Shown here: positions 41,666 to 50,219 of the stretch, piece after piece | Layout of the letters: each line of letters begins with the position of its first letter | How positions within the stretch are numbered: the stretch's first letter is position 1 | Origin: Micromonospora sp. C28SCA-DRY-2 | GTDB taxonomy: Bacteria > Actinomycetota > Actinomycetes > Mycobacteriales > Micromonosporaceae | Length of the DNA: 64,000 bases | Assembly (NCBI RefSeq): GCF_030519475.1 | Contig: NZ_JAUMKD010000004.1 | Location: 87,501 to 151,500, forward strand | Reading direction: 5' to 3' | Notes under the pieces: generated by a model | Database searches by the model: none | What the model was told of the DNA's origin: nothing | Seen by the model: only the letters and a program-made list of their open reading frames with translations | Translations under genes and position numbers: made by a program

Positions 41666-44209
41666 TCAGCCGCCCGCGGCCGCGTCCCGCCGGCCCACCT
41701 GGTACGCCGCATCCCTCGCGTCAGTCTCCAGCAGCACGGTGAGCGGGCCGGCCGGCAGGTCGCACGTGACACTGCCCTGGGCCGCGGCGTCGGCACCGCA
41801 CTCCCACCAGCCGGCGCTGTTGAAGACCGTCAGCCGGGCGCGTCCGCTGCCGGACGTGCGGGCCCAGGTGAGGGCCTCCCGGGCGGCGTGCTGGTCGGCC
41901 GGGATCGAGTAGCAGACCGCGAACCGGTCCGGCCCGGTGGCCACGACGCTGCCGGTCGCGTCTGTCGGCAGCACCGGGCAGGCCGGCCCGTCGGTGCGGG
42001 TGAAGCCCAGCACGTAGTCCAGGCTGGTGACCCAGTCCCGGCCGGTGAGCAGCACGGAGTACGGCGCCGGGCCGGTCAGTTCGCAGTTGTACCGGTTCAG
42101 CGGGGAGAAGTCGCACTCCGGCTCGCCGTTGGCGTCCACCACCCGGATGTCCGGGGTGGCCGGCCAGGTCGCGTCGACCGGCAGCAGCAGGCCGAGGTGT
42201 GCACCAGCGGGGGTGGGCAACTGGAGGCAGTTGACCTGACCGGAGGTCTGGATCCGGCCGCGGTGCGGCGCGTCCCGCCAGCCGGTGTCGCCGATCGGCG
42301 TGCATCCGGCCGGTCGGAGCGGCAGCAGCGAGACCTCGATCTCGACGTCGACGGCCACCAGCGCGTCGGTGGCGAGCAGCGTGTACCGGCCCGTGGGCAG
42401 CTGACACCGGATCTCGGCGCAGAGGGTGCGGCCGGCGGTGTCGAGAACCCGGGCGTACGACCGCAGGTTCTCCCCGTGCAGCGCCTTCACCCGGTACTCA
42501 CCGGTGGACGGGATGTCCAGGATCCGGCACGGGATGGTGCTCGGGGCTCCGGAGGGCGGCGCGTTGTACGCCCCGGGGCGGACCGTCGGGCAGCCGACCG
42601 GGTCGGAGATCCGGCGCAGAGTCATCGGGTACGTCTCGCCGGCGTTGCCGGAGTTCCATACGCTCCGGTGCGACAGGACCCGGTAGGTGCCGTCGGCCGG
42701 GACCACGCAGCCCACCTCGTTCGACGAGCTGGTGCACGTCCGGGCGCCGCTCTGGTCGACCAGCCAGTACGTGCCGGCGACGGACGCCAGGATGCGGTCC
42801 CCGGCTCTGCCCTGGAACGGCTGGCAGTTGGTCTGCACCGGCGAGGTCTGCCGCACCTGCTGGACCGGCTGGTCCCAGGCGAGGTTGTCGCTGGCCGGTG
42901 CGCATCCGTCGAGCCGGTCGAGCGGGGTGACCGCCACCTCGTAGTTCAACTCGCCGCCCAGCGGGTTACCGACCACCAGGGTGTACGCGCCGGCGGCGGG
43001 CAGGGTGCAGTATCGCTCGTCGGACGTGGAGCAGATTTCCTGTCCGGTGTTGTCGAGCATCGTCCACCCGAACGTCCCGTCGAGGCTCGCGGCGCGTACC
43101 AGGACCGGCCGGGGCGTGCCGGTGGTCAGGGTGTGGCAGGTGATGTCGTCCGGCTGCATCGAGCCACTGCCGACCGCGGCGCCGGGGTCGCCGAACGGCG
43201 CCAGCGGCAGGGCCGTACAGCCGGCCGGGTCCGACAACCGCCGCATCCTGATCGGGTAGGTGCTCTCCGTGCCGTAGGTCTCCCAGGTCAGCAGCCGGTA
43301 CGGCCCGGGCCGGCCGAGCCGGCAGTCACCGCCGCCGTACGGGAACTCGCAGATGGGCTGGTGCTGGCCGTCCAGGATCCGGCCGCGGATGTCGGTGGGC
43401 CCGCCGGGTACGGCCATCCGCACCAGCGCGTTCAGCGGCTGGTCGAACTCGTGGCACTGCGCCGCGGCGCCGGCGGGGAGCGTCCGGGTGACCCCCGGCG
43501 ATCCGAAGTGGAACAGCTCCGCCGGGAGGCGCTCGCAGGTCGACGGGGTGCGGGTCGACTCGACGGCGATGGTGTAGTCGCCGCGCCCGGTGGGATACGA
43601 CAGGGTCAGTGCGATCGTGTACGTGCCGGCGGCGCCGAGCTGGCAGCTGCCCGCATCGATCCCGAACCGGCAGACGTCGCGGCCGGCGGCGTCGGTGACC
43701 CGCGCGTTCACGTGGTCCGGGCCGGCGGTGCTGCGGCCGAGCTGGGTGAGCAGCACGTCCTGGTCGGCGGTGGTGGTGACCCGCCAGCGGTGTTCCTGCT
43801 GGTCGACGATCGACGGGCAGGTCTCGACCTCGCCGAAGGCCAGCTCGCCACCGCAGGTGGCGGCGCGGCTGTTCCACGGTCGCTGGCTCACCTTGGCCGT
43901 CCGGGTACGGGTCGGCTCCGCCGTCGGCTCGACGGCCGGGGCCGGCGTGGGCGTCGGGGCGGCGGCCGGGCTCGACGCGGTCGGCGCCGGAGCGACGGCG
44001 CTGCTGGCGGCCGGTGACCCGGCTCCGGTGGACGCGGTTCCGATGGACGACGTGGCGGTGGTCGCGGCCGGTGTCGTCCCGCCGGGACTCGCGGCGGACG
44101 GCCCGACCAGGAACGCCGGGACGGTCAGCACGGCCGTGGCGACCAGCGCGAGCCGTGGGATTCTCCTGCCGGTTCGGTCGTCCGGGCAGGCGGGCAGGGT
44201 TGCTCTCAA
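41666..44209 (-). CDS. exported protein with seven four-cysteine modules
   Basis: The product has 847 residues. A signal segment (RIPRLALVATAVLTVPAFLV, about 16-35) and an Ala/Ser/Thr/Pro linker (about 40-105) are followed by seven modules of about 104 residues, from about residue 119 to the end. Each module has four cysteines in the same order: one at the module start (often GC), one about 25 on, one in DxxGxxxC, and one before a Leu/Pro-Gly-x-Tyr-x-Leu strand (for example CQLGAAGTYT, CRLGRPGPYR, CTLPAAGAYT). Most modules end YxxxxRxxDPxGC. I do not recognise the family. I prefer TTG at 44209 because GGGGGAG lies 6 bases upstream; ATG at 44224 would put that site inside the gene. Confidence 0.8.
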   Translation of the reverse strand: MRATLPACPDDRTGRRIPRLALVATAVLTVPAFLVGPSAASPGGTTPAATTATSSIGTASTGAGSPAASSAVAPAPTASSPAAAPTPTPAPAVEPTAEPTRTRTAKVSQRPWNSRAATCGGELAFGEVETCPSIVDQQEHRWRVTTTADQDVLLTQLGRSTAGPDHVNARVTDAAGRDVCRFGIDAGSCQLGAAGTYTIALTLSYPTGRGDYTIAVESTRTPSTCERLPAELFHFGSPGVTRTLPAGAAAQCHEFDQPLNALVRMAVPGGPTDIRGRILDGQHQPICEFPYGGGDCRLGRPGPYRLLTWETYGTESTYPIRMRRLSDPAGCTALPLAPFGDPGAAVGSGSMQPDDITCHTLTTGTPRPVLVRAASLDGTFGWTMLDNTGQEICSTSDERYCTLPAAGAYTLVVGNPLGGELNYEVAVTPLDRLDGCAPASDNLAWDQPVQQVRQTSPVQTNCQPFQGRAGDRILASVAGTYWLVDQSGARTCTSSSNEVGCVVPADGTYRVLSHRSVWNSGNAGETYPMTLRRISDPVGCPTVRPGAYNAPPSGAPSTIPCRILDIPSTGEYRVKALHGENLRSYARVLDTAGRTLCAEIRCQLPTGRYTLLATDALVAVDVEIEVSLLPLRPAGCTPIGDTGWRDAPHRGRIQTSGQVNCLQLPTPAGAHLGLLLPVDATWPATPDIRVVDANGEPECDFSPLNRYNCELTGPAPYSVLLTGRDWVTSLDYVLGFTRTDGPACPVLPTDATGSVVATGPDRFAVCYSIPADQHAAREALTWARTSGSGRARLTVFNSAGWWECGADAAAQGSVTCDLPAGPLTVLLETDARDAAYQVGRRDAAAGG

Positions 44210-44316
44210 GCCAAACTCCCCCATGAAATGCCACGCGACGGCTGCGCGGGCGTGGAGATGATTCCACGGAGGATGATCTTCGGCAATCCGTCGGTCATCC
44301 GGGTAGCGCAGGCGTT

Positions 44317-46467
44317 TCAGCCGGTCGTCCTGCCCTCCGCGACCGGCTCGGTCGTCGGGCCCACCGGCTCGGTCGCCGCGGCATCAGGCCGGCCCGCCGG
44401 CTCGGTCGCCGCCTGGTGGGGGACCGGCTCCGGCCCGGTCGCGAAGTGCTCCAGCAGTTCCCGGTGCACGAAGATGTAGCCGTCGCCGACCTGGCGCAGG
44501 AAAAGGCACTGCACCGCGTGGCCGAGGAAGGGCAGCACCGGGTACGGCACCACCTGTCGCCGGTGCAGTCGCCGGCGGACCAGCCACTGCTCCGCGATCG
44601 GGGTCAGCGCCACCAGCGACAGCACCACCAGCATCACGCCGACGCCGAGCAGCGCCCCGAACCGGAACGCGTCGGCGACGCCGCCGCCCGGCATGGTGAC
44701 GGCGGCCGCGACGAGAGCGCCGGTGGTCGCCCCGAGTGGCAGCAGTCGACGGAGGACGAAGCGGAGCCGGTGGCGCAGCAGTGGGCTGGGCACCTCGTGC
44801 CGGTCCGCGGCGAGCGAGGGCCGGCGCTCGAAGAGCAGCATCTCGGCGCTGTCCATGGCGACGAAGGTGACGAAGGCGGCGAGGAAGAAGCCGCTGCCGT
44901 AGCCGATGCCCGCGGTCCAGGGGGCATCCGGATCGCCGGCCACGGCGGAGAGGACCCCGACGGCGGTGGAGAGCCCTGCGATGGTGGCCACGGTGGATCG
45001 TTCGAAGCGCACCGCGTAAACAATGCTCAGCATCGAACCCACCAACCAGCTGAAACCGCCCAGGTCCTCGCGCTCCCGGCGCAGCGCGTAGACCAGCAGT
45101 CGCAGGTCCAGGTAGTGCGTGGCGTACAGGATTACCGCCAGGACCACCATGCCGCCGGCGGCGAACCGGCCCGGTGGGTCGGACAGCCACCACGCGATGA
45201 CGCCCAGCACCGCGCCCACCACGACGAGGTTGGCGAACCGGGCGAGCAGCGACGCGACGGCGACCCGGCCGCGCCGCGGCGACCAGGTCTCGTCGATCAG
45301 GTCGAGCACGAAGACGGTCTGCCCGCGGTCCCGCAGTTCGCGGGCGAGGGTGGTCAGCCAGGCGGTGATCCGCGCGGGCGGGTAGTGCGGGTGCGGCCGC
45401 CGGTGCAGCATCGTCTCGACGTACCGGGCGAAGAGCCGTTGTCGTCCGGAGCCGGGCGCGTCCGGTAGGGACGCCGCGCCGTCGGCGTACGCGAGAGCCA
45501 TGATGCTGAGCAGCAGCGGCGAGTCCGCCAGGTCCCACAGCTCCGGGTCGGCGGCGAGCGCGGCCCGCAGCCCGGCCAGCTCGGTCGCCTCGACGTACCG
45601 CTCGATCTGCGCCCGGTCCAGCGGCTGGATGGTGACCGTGCCGTAGACCGGCAGCGGGGTGCCGAGCCGGTCGTACTCGGCGCTGCGGCAGCAGACGGCC
45701 AGCGGGGTGAGCGGCTGGCCGGCGTGGAAGTCGGCGATGGCCCGGGCGCACGCGTCCCGGTGCTCCCCGGTCACCTCGTCCAGGCCGTCGAGCAGGGGCA
45801 GGATCTCACCGGCGTCGACCCAGGCCGACCCCTGCTCGGGTGGGATGCCGTACCGCTCGGTGAGCTGTTCGACCAGCCAGCGGGCGAGCGGCCGGCGGTG
45901 GGTGGCCCAGGAGGCGAGGTTGAGCACCACCGGGATCGGCGCCTCCGGGTCGGCCTCGGCCCGGTCCAGCAGGTCCCGGGCGAGTTCCAGCAGCGTCGTC
46001 GTCTTGCCGGCGCCCGGCGCGCCGAGGATCACAACCGCCCGGTCGAGCCGGTCGAAGAGCGCCGCCATGGACGTCCGCGCGTCGAGGACGCCGTCGAACC
46101 CGTTCCGGTGGCTGGCCCGTACCGTCCACGGGTGTCGGCGGTCGTCGGCGGTCGCGGTGACGCCCAGCTCGATCCGGATCTCCTCGTGCAGCGACCGGTC
46201 CAGCACGCTGGTCACCCAGTAGCGCCGTACCCGTTCCAGCAGCACCCGGCGGGCCCGCGCGGCCCCGGCCGGCGCCGCCCCGCGCGGCTCGCGCGCCCCG
46301 AGGACCTCCACCGCGACCAGGACCAGCACCAGGAGGATGAGCAGGGGCCAGGCCAGCCACAGGTACGGCGACCACCCCTCCGGCAACGCCCCGGTAGCGA
46401 CATTGGTGACGACCCCCACCAACGCCAGGCAGATCACCGACAGGACAACCCTGCTCACCCCACGCAT
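44317..46467 (-). CDS. membrane-embedded NACHT-domain NTPase
   Basis: The 716-residue protein has two N-terminal helices (about 7-27, 38-56). A cytosolic part holds the NACHT module (about 135-300) with Walker A ILGAPGAGKTTTLLELA and Walker B/sensor ILPLLDGLDEV. A helical stretch to about 400 leads to five or six helices (about 415-625). The conserved tail YIFVHRELLEHFA is shared by many actinobacterial NACHT membrane proteins. A Thr/Glu/Pro-rich end follows. NACHT proteins are STAND switches; bacterial ones include phage-defence factors. No nuclease or other effector is fused or adjacent, so a defence role is unproven. Confidence 0.88.
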   Translation of the reverse strand: MRGVSRVVLSVICLALVGVVTNVATGALPEGWSPYLWLAWPLLILLVLVLVAVEVLGAREPRGAAPAGAARARRVLLERVRRYWVTSVLDRSLHEEIRIELGVTATADDRRHPWTVRASHRNGFDGVLDARTSMAALFDRLDRAVVILGAPGAGKTTTLLELARDLLDRAEADPEAPIPVVLNLASWATHRRPLARWLVEQLTERYGIPPEQGSAWVDAGEILPLLDGLDEVTGEHRDACARAIADFHAGQPLTPLAVCCRSAEYDRLGTPLPVYGTVTIQPLDRAQIERYVEATELAGLRAALAADPELWDLADSPLLLSIMALAYADGAASLPDAPGSGRQRLFARYVETMLHRRPHPHYPPARITAWLTTLARELRDRGQTVFVLDLIDETWSPRRGRVAVASLLARFANLVVVGAVLGVIAWWLSDPPGRFAAGGMVVLAVILYATHYLDLRLLVYALRREREDLGGFSWLVGSMLSIVYAVRFERSTVATIAGLSTAVGVLSAVAGDPDAPWTAGIGYGSGFFLAAFVTFVAMDSAEMLLFERRPSLAADRHEVPSPLLRHRLRFVLRRLLPLGATTGALVAAAVTMPGGGVADAFRFGALLGVGVMLVVLSLVALTPIAEQWLVRRRLHRRQVVPYPVLPFLGHAVQCLFLRQVGDGYIFVHRELLEHFATGPEPVPHQAATEPAGRPDAAATEPVGPTTEPVAEGRTTG

Positions 46468-46503
46468 GCGTCGTCTCTACCGTCCGCCGGCCGGCCACAC
46501 AAT

Positions 46504-46564
46504 GGTGATCATGAGGTTGGCGGCGATGTCGATCTCTTCGACCGCCGTCAACCTCATGATCAAC
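46504..46564. repeat. 61-base long hairpin-forming inverted repeat
   Basis: Arms 46504-46524 and 46544-46564 match over 21 bases with two mismatches that become G-U pairs; the arm core is TGATCATGAGGTTG. The spacer holds a second stem, GTCGA/TCGAC. It is AT-richer than its surroundings and has no T tract. It lies between the divergent-free gap of the NACHT gene and the next gene. Confidence 0.85.
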
Positions 46565-46582
46565 CCGCGTGGCCCAGAGGGC

Positions 46583-46606
46583 GGGTGGGTGGGTGGGTGG
46601 GTGGGT
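46583..46606 (+). repeat. six tandem GGGT units
   Basis: (GGGT)6 runs unbroken from 46583 to 46606 and touches the stop codon of the minus-strand gene at 46606. Six G3 tracts with one-base loops can form a very stable G-quadruplex on the + strand. Confidence 0.9.
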
Positions 46607-47133
46607 CAGCAGGGGGCGTGGCCTTCGGTGAAGAGGCGTTGGGCCCAGTCGGCGTAGCCGGTGATTATCTTGCGGACCGTCCGGCCGTCGTGCAGGAAGA
46701 GGTACGCGCGGTCGCCGCGGCGGGCGAGCAGCCCGTCGAACCGGTACGTCCCCTGTGGAGCGCGCAGCCGGGTGGCCGCCGGGTAGTGGGCCCGGACCCG
46801 CTCGACCGGGGTGCCGACGGTGATGCCGTCGGGGGTGCGTACCGGGTCGCCGAGCCAGAGCAGCACCAGCCGGTCCTCGACGAACACCGGGCTGACCGTC
46901 TCGTGCCCGGCCAGCGTCGGGCCGCAGGCCACCACATCGGTACGCAGGATGCCCCGCCGGGTCAGCTCGCTCTCGGTGTCGCCGAACTCGATGTCGGGCA
47001 ACCCGTCCAAGCCGACGACCTGCAGCGTGCCCGCCGGCCGCCCGGTGACCGGCGCATGTGGATGGACGCCGCTGCCCGCCACGGAGGCAGCCGTCATCAG
47101 CGCCGCGATAAAGGCGAATTGTCGCAATTTCAT
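46606..47133 (-). CDS. exported protein, unknown
   Basis: The 175-residue protein has a signal peptide (MKLRQFAFIAALMTAASVAG) and a compact domain of about 140 residues. The part ITVGTPVERVRAHYPAATRL resembles the periodic GxxxxxVxxxYP element of small secreted proteins. Two cysteines (ACGPT, and the C-terminal HAPC) may pair. GGGGGAT lies 4 bases before the ATG. I do not recognise a family. It lies between a likely quadruplex repeat and another unknown gene. Confidence 0.75.
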   Translation of the reverse strand: MKLRQFAFIAALMTAASVAGSGVHPHAPVTGRPAGTLQVVGLDGLPDIEFGDTESELTRRGILRTDVVACGPTLAGHETVSPVFVEDRLVLLWLGDPVRTPDGITVGTPVERVRAHYPAATRLRAPQGTYRFDGLLARRGDRAYLFLHDGRTVRKIITGYADWAQRLFTEGHAPC

Positions 47134-47178
47134 GGAATCCCCCGGGTCTCCAACGGGCCCGGGGCGTTCAGGTTGCTG

Positions 47179-47745
47179 CTATCCGGAAGATTGCCGCTCC
47201 TCCCACTCCTCGGCCAGCTCGTCCCAGTAGTCGGCGCTCAGCCGGCGGCGCCCGTGCGCCAGCCAACCCTCGGTGCTCCGCTCCACGTGCAGCCCCAGTT
47301 CGGCGAACGGGTCGATCCACGCGCCGGGCTCCGCGCCCAGCCGGGCCAGCGCCGCGTTGAGCGGCCACTGCGCGCGGGGCCCGTCGAAGACGGTGTCGAC
47401 CCGCGGACCCCAGCTCAGCGTGCCACCGAGCCAGACCGCCGCCGACTGGTAACCGGCGCCCCCGGCGAACTCCGCCTCCAGGTAGGCCACCGGCCCCTGC
47501 CGCGACCAGCGCGCCAGCACCTCCCGCAGCGCCGGCGAGAGCACCAGCTGGAAGGGGTGCTCGGCGTCGCGTTCGGCGACCGAGAAGTCCGGCAGCGCGC
47601 CGGTCAGTTCCTCCACCAGTTGCGGCGTGACCGGCAGCAGCGCGAAGTCCTGGCGCAACTCGCCGAGGACCGCGTGGTCCAGCTCGGCGGTCTGCTCACC
47701 GAGCAACGCCGCGTCCGCCACCACGGCGCTGAGCTGGTAACTCAT
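47179..47745 (-). CDS. conserved-looking cytosolic protein, unknown
   Basis: The 188-residue acidic protein has no signal peptide and no helix long enough for the membrane. It has several Trp residues in its second half (AVWLGGTLSWGPR, GWLAHG, DYWDELAEEWEER). GGAGG lies 7 bases before the ATG at 47745; the longer frame to 47802 is not needed. I recognise no motif. Its first codons are close to the inverted repeat at 47759-47777. Confidence 0.75.
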   Translation of the reverse strand: MSYQLSAVVADAALLGEQTAELDHAVLGELRQDFALLPVTPQLVEELTGALPDFSVAERDAEHPFQLVLSPALREVLARWSRQGPVAYLEAEFAGGAGYQSAAVWLGGTLSWGPRVDTVFDGPRAQWPLNAALARLGAEPGAWIDPFAELGLHVERSTEGWLAHGRRRLSADYWDELAEEWEERQSSG

Positions 47746-47758
47746 CCGCATCCTCCGG

Positions 47759-47777
47759 CATCCACAGGCTGTGGATG
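47759..47777. repeat. inverted repeat CATCCACA-GGC-TGTGGATG
   Basis: Perfect 8-bp arms with a 3-base gap, 14 bases upstream of a start codon. Each arm contains TCCACA, the strongest part of a DnaA box, but the first three bases differ from the consensus. It may be an operator. Confidence 0.6.
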
Positions 47778-47895
47778 GAACATGTGTACGACGGATCCGC
47801 ACCCGGGCGCGCAGCGCGGGCCGGCGACGTGTCGGTGCCTCGGGACATCATCGACCCGGCGGTCCGCCGACGCGTAACCGGCGGCCGGATGGCGA

Positions 47896-48852
47896 TCACG
47901 ACCCTGCCGCGGGCCCGGTGTTGCGGAAGGTGCGGCGGTAGGCGTCCGGCGGTACGCCGACCGTGCGGTTGAAGTGCCGGCGCAGGGTCGTGGCGGTGCC
48001 CATGCCAGCCGCCTCGGCGATGGCGTCGATGCTGTCCTCGGTGTTCTCCAGCAGCTCCTGGGCCCGGCGGATCCGCTGCGTCGCCAGCCACTGCAGCGGG
48101 GTGGTGCCGGTTGCCGACCGGAAGTGCCGGGCCAGGTTGCGCGAACTCATGTTCGCCTGGCGGGCCAGGTCCTCCACCGTCAGCGGCAGGTTCAACCGTT
48201 CCATCGCCCAGGGGAGGAGGTTGGCCAGGGGATGGTCGTCGCGGGCGGGCACCGGGGTGGTGACGAACTGGGCCTGACCGCCGGCGCGGTGCGGTGGCAC
48301 GACCAGGCGGCGGGCGACGGCGTTGGCGACCGTCGAGCCGTGGTCGCGGCGGATCAGGTGCAGGCACAGGTCGATCGCGGCGGCCTTGCCGGCCGAGGCG
48401 AGCACGTTGCCGTTGTCCACGTAGAGCACGTCCGGGTCGACCCGCACCCGGGGATAGCGGGCGGCCAGTGCCTCGGTGTGGGCCCAGTGCGTGGTCGCCC
48501 GCAGCCCGTCCAGCACCCCGGCGGCGGCCAGCACGAACGCGCCCGTGCACAGCGAGACCAGCCGGGCGCCCGCCCGGTGGGCCGCGCGGACGGCGTCGAC
48601 CAGGCCGGGTGGTAGGTCCGCGTCGATGTCCGCGATCGACGGGACGATCACGGTGTCGGCGCGGGCGAGCCGGTCCAACCCGTCGTCGGGTTCCATCCGG
48701 AACCTGCCGATCCGGACCGGGCCCGGACCGCACACCACCAGCTCGTACCACGGGTCGGCCAGGCCCGAGGGGTCGCGGACGAAGACCTCGCACGCCATGG
48801 CGAGCTCGAAGTGCAGCATCCCGTCGGTGGCGGCGAGCGCGACAGTGGTCAT
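47896..48852 (-). CDS. GlxA-type AraC family regulator with DJ-1/PfpI domain
   Basis: The 318-residue protein has an N-terminal DJ-1/PfpI-like domain (about 1-180) with the nucleophile-elbow cysteine in VSLCTGAFVLAAAG. A C-terminal AraC DNA-binding domain (about 215-310) has two helix-turn-helix parts (VEDLARQANMSSRNLARHFR and IDAIAEAAGMGTATTLRRHF). It likely senses a small metabolite. It is divergent from the dehydrogenase-like gene 97 bases away, its probable target. The start is ATG 48852 or an in-frame ATG at 48873; neither has a clear ribosome binding site. Confidence 0.9.
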   Translation of the reverse strand: MTTVALAATDGMLHFELAMACEVFVRDPSGLADPWYELVVCGPGPVRIGRFRMEPDDGLDRLARADTVIVPSIADIDADLPPGLVDAVRAAHRAGARLVSLCTGAFVLAAAGVLDGLRATTHWAHTEALAARYPRVRVDPDVLYVDNGNVLASAGKAAAIDLCLHLIRRDHGSTVANAVARRLVVPPHRAGGQAQFVTTPVPARDDHPLANLLPWAMERLNLPLTVEDLARQANMSSRNLARHFRSATGTTPLQWLATQRIRRAQELLENTEDSIDAIAEAAGMGTATTLRRHFNRTVGVPPDAYRRTFRNTGPAAGS

Positions 48853-48949
48853 GTCCGAAACTGTACGGGGCATGGCGTTCCAGACACTGGTCGGGGTCGG
48901 CCGCCGCTGAGAGGCTCTCCTCATTCGATCTTCGGAGAGGAAACAGCTC

Positions 48950-50002
48950 ATGGGTACGGGTCAGACCGTGGCGGTGTTCGGGGCGTACGGGCACACCGGG
49001 CGCTTCGTGGTGTCGGAGTTGCGCGACCGCGGGTTCGTCCCGCTCCTCCTCGGCCGCGACGCGGACAAGCTCCAGGCGGTGGCGTCCGGGCTCGAATACC
49101 GGGTGGCCTCGGTCGACGATCCGGCCTCGCTCGACCGGGCGTTGACCGGCGCGGCAGCGGTCGTCAACTGCGCCGGCCCGTTCGCCTCCACCGCGGGCCC
49201 CGTGATCGAGGCCGCGCTGCGCGCCCGGATCCCGTACGTGGACGTGGCGGCCGAGATCGAGGCCAACGTCGACACCTTCACGCACTTCGCCGACCGGGCC
49301 CGGGCCGCTGGCGTCGCGGTGATCCCGGCGATGGCGTTCTACGGCGGGCTCGGCGACCTGCTGGTCACCACGGCGATGGGTGACTGGACGGCGGCCGACG
49401 AGGCGCACGTCGCGTACGGCCTGAGCAGCTGGCACCCGACGGCCGGGACCGTCGCCTCCGGCACGGTCTCGCGCGACCGGCGCGACGGCCGACGGGTCCG
49501 CTACACCGGTGGGCGGCTGGAGTACTACGTCGCCGAGAGCGACCTGCCGACCCTGGAGTGGGAGTTCCCCGCTCCGCTGGGCCGCCGGAGCGTCCTCGGC
49601 GAGTTCACCATGGCCGACGTCGTCACCGTCCCCAGCCACCTGGCCATCCCCGAGGTGACCACGTACATGACCACCGGCGCGGCCGCGGACCTGGCCGCCC
49701 CGGACGCGTCCGCACCGACCGCTGTCGACGACCTCGGCCGCTCGGCGCAGACGTTCACCGTCGACGTCGTGGTGCGCTCCGGCGACACGCGTCGCCGGGT
49801 GGTCGCCAGCGGGCAGGACATCTACGCGATCAGCGCGCCGCTGGCGGTCGAGGCGGTCCAGCGCATCCTCGACGGCCGGACGCGGACGAGCGGCGTCGCC
49901 TCCGCCGGCGAGATCTTCGACGCGCCCGACTTCCTCCGCGCCCTCTCCGCGCACATCTCCGTCGAACAGGTCCAGGAGTCCCGGGCGCCGCAGCCCGTCT
50001 GA
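48950..50002 (+). CDS. saccharopine dehydrogenase-like NAD(P)-binding protein
   Basis: The 350-residue protein has a Rossmann start, VAVFGAYGHTGRFVVSEL (GxxGxxG), then VVNCAGPFASTAGPVIEAAL and VDVAAEIEANV, the pattern of the saccharopine-dehydrogenase/trans-acting enoyl reductase superfamily. It should reduce or oxidise a small molecule in the cytosol. GGAGAGGAAACAGCTC precedes the ATG. It is single, followed by a strong terminator, and paired head-to-head with the GlxA-type regulator. Real substrate unknown. Confidence 0.87.
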   Translation: MGTGQTVAVFGAYGHTGRFVVSELRDRGFVPLLLGRDADKLQAVASGLEYRVASVDDPASLDRALTGAAAVVNCAGPFASTAGPVIEAALRARIPYVDVAAEIEANVDTFTHFADRARAAGVAVIPAMAFYGGLGDLLVTTAMGDWTAADEAHVAYGLSSWHPTAGTVASGTVSRDRRDGRRVRYTGGRLEYYVAESDLPTLEWEFPAPLGRRSVLGEFTMADVVTVPSHLAIPEVTTYMTTGAAADLAAPDASAPTAVDDLGRSAQTFTVDVVVRSGDTRRRVVASGQDIYAISAPLAVEAVQRILDGRTRTSGVASAGEIFDAPDFLRALSAHISVEQVQESRAPQPV

Positions 50003-50103
50003 TCGCCCGGCAACCGGTCCCGCAGCTCGCCGTCTCCAGCCGGCGGGATCCGGCAGGCGCACTTAGACTGCCGCTCCGGCTGCGGCGAAGCAGCCCGTAC
50101 CGC

Positions 50104-50146
50104 GCCGAAGGGCCGGTCCCCATGCGAGGGGGACCGGCCCTTCGGC
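50104..50146. terminator. 18-bp perfect hairpin terminator
   Basis: Arms 50104-50121 and 50129-50146 pair without error around loop ATGCGAG. It lies between convergent genes. The arm CGAAGGGCCGGTCCCC is almost the same as that at 52039. Confidence 0.88.
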
Positions 50147-50219
50147 GACGTTCCGGCGCCCGCTGCGGCTGGTGCGGCGCGCCGGCCGGGGCCCGGACGC
50201 GACCCGGCCAGCCTCACAG

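Noticed and set aside
44317..47745. NACHT neighbourhood as a complete defence island
   Set aside because: No nuclease, methylase, integrase or other defence gene lies within the window. Only the NACHT protein itself suggests it.
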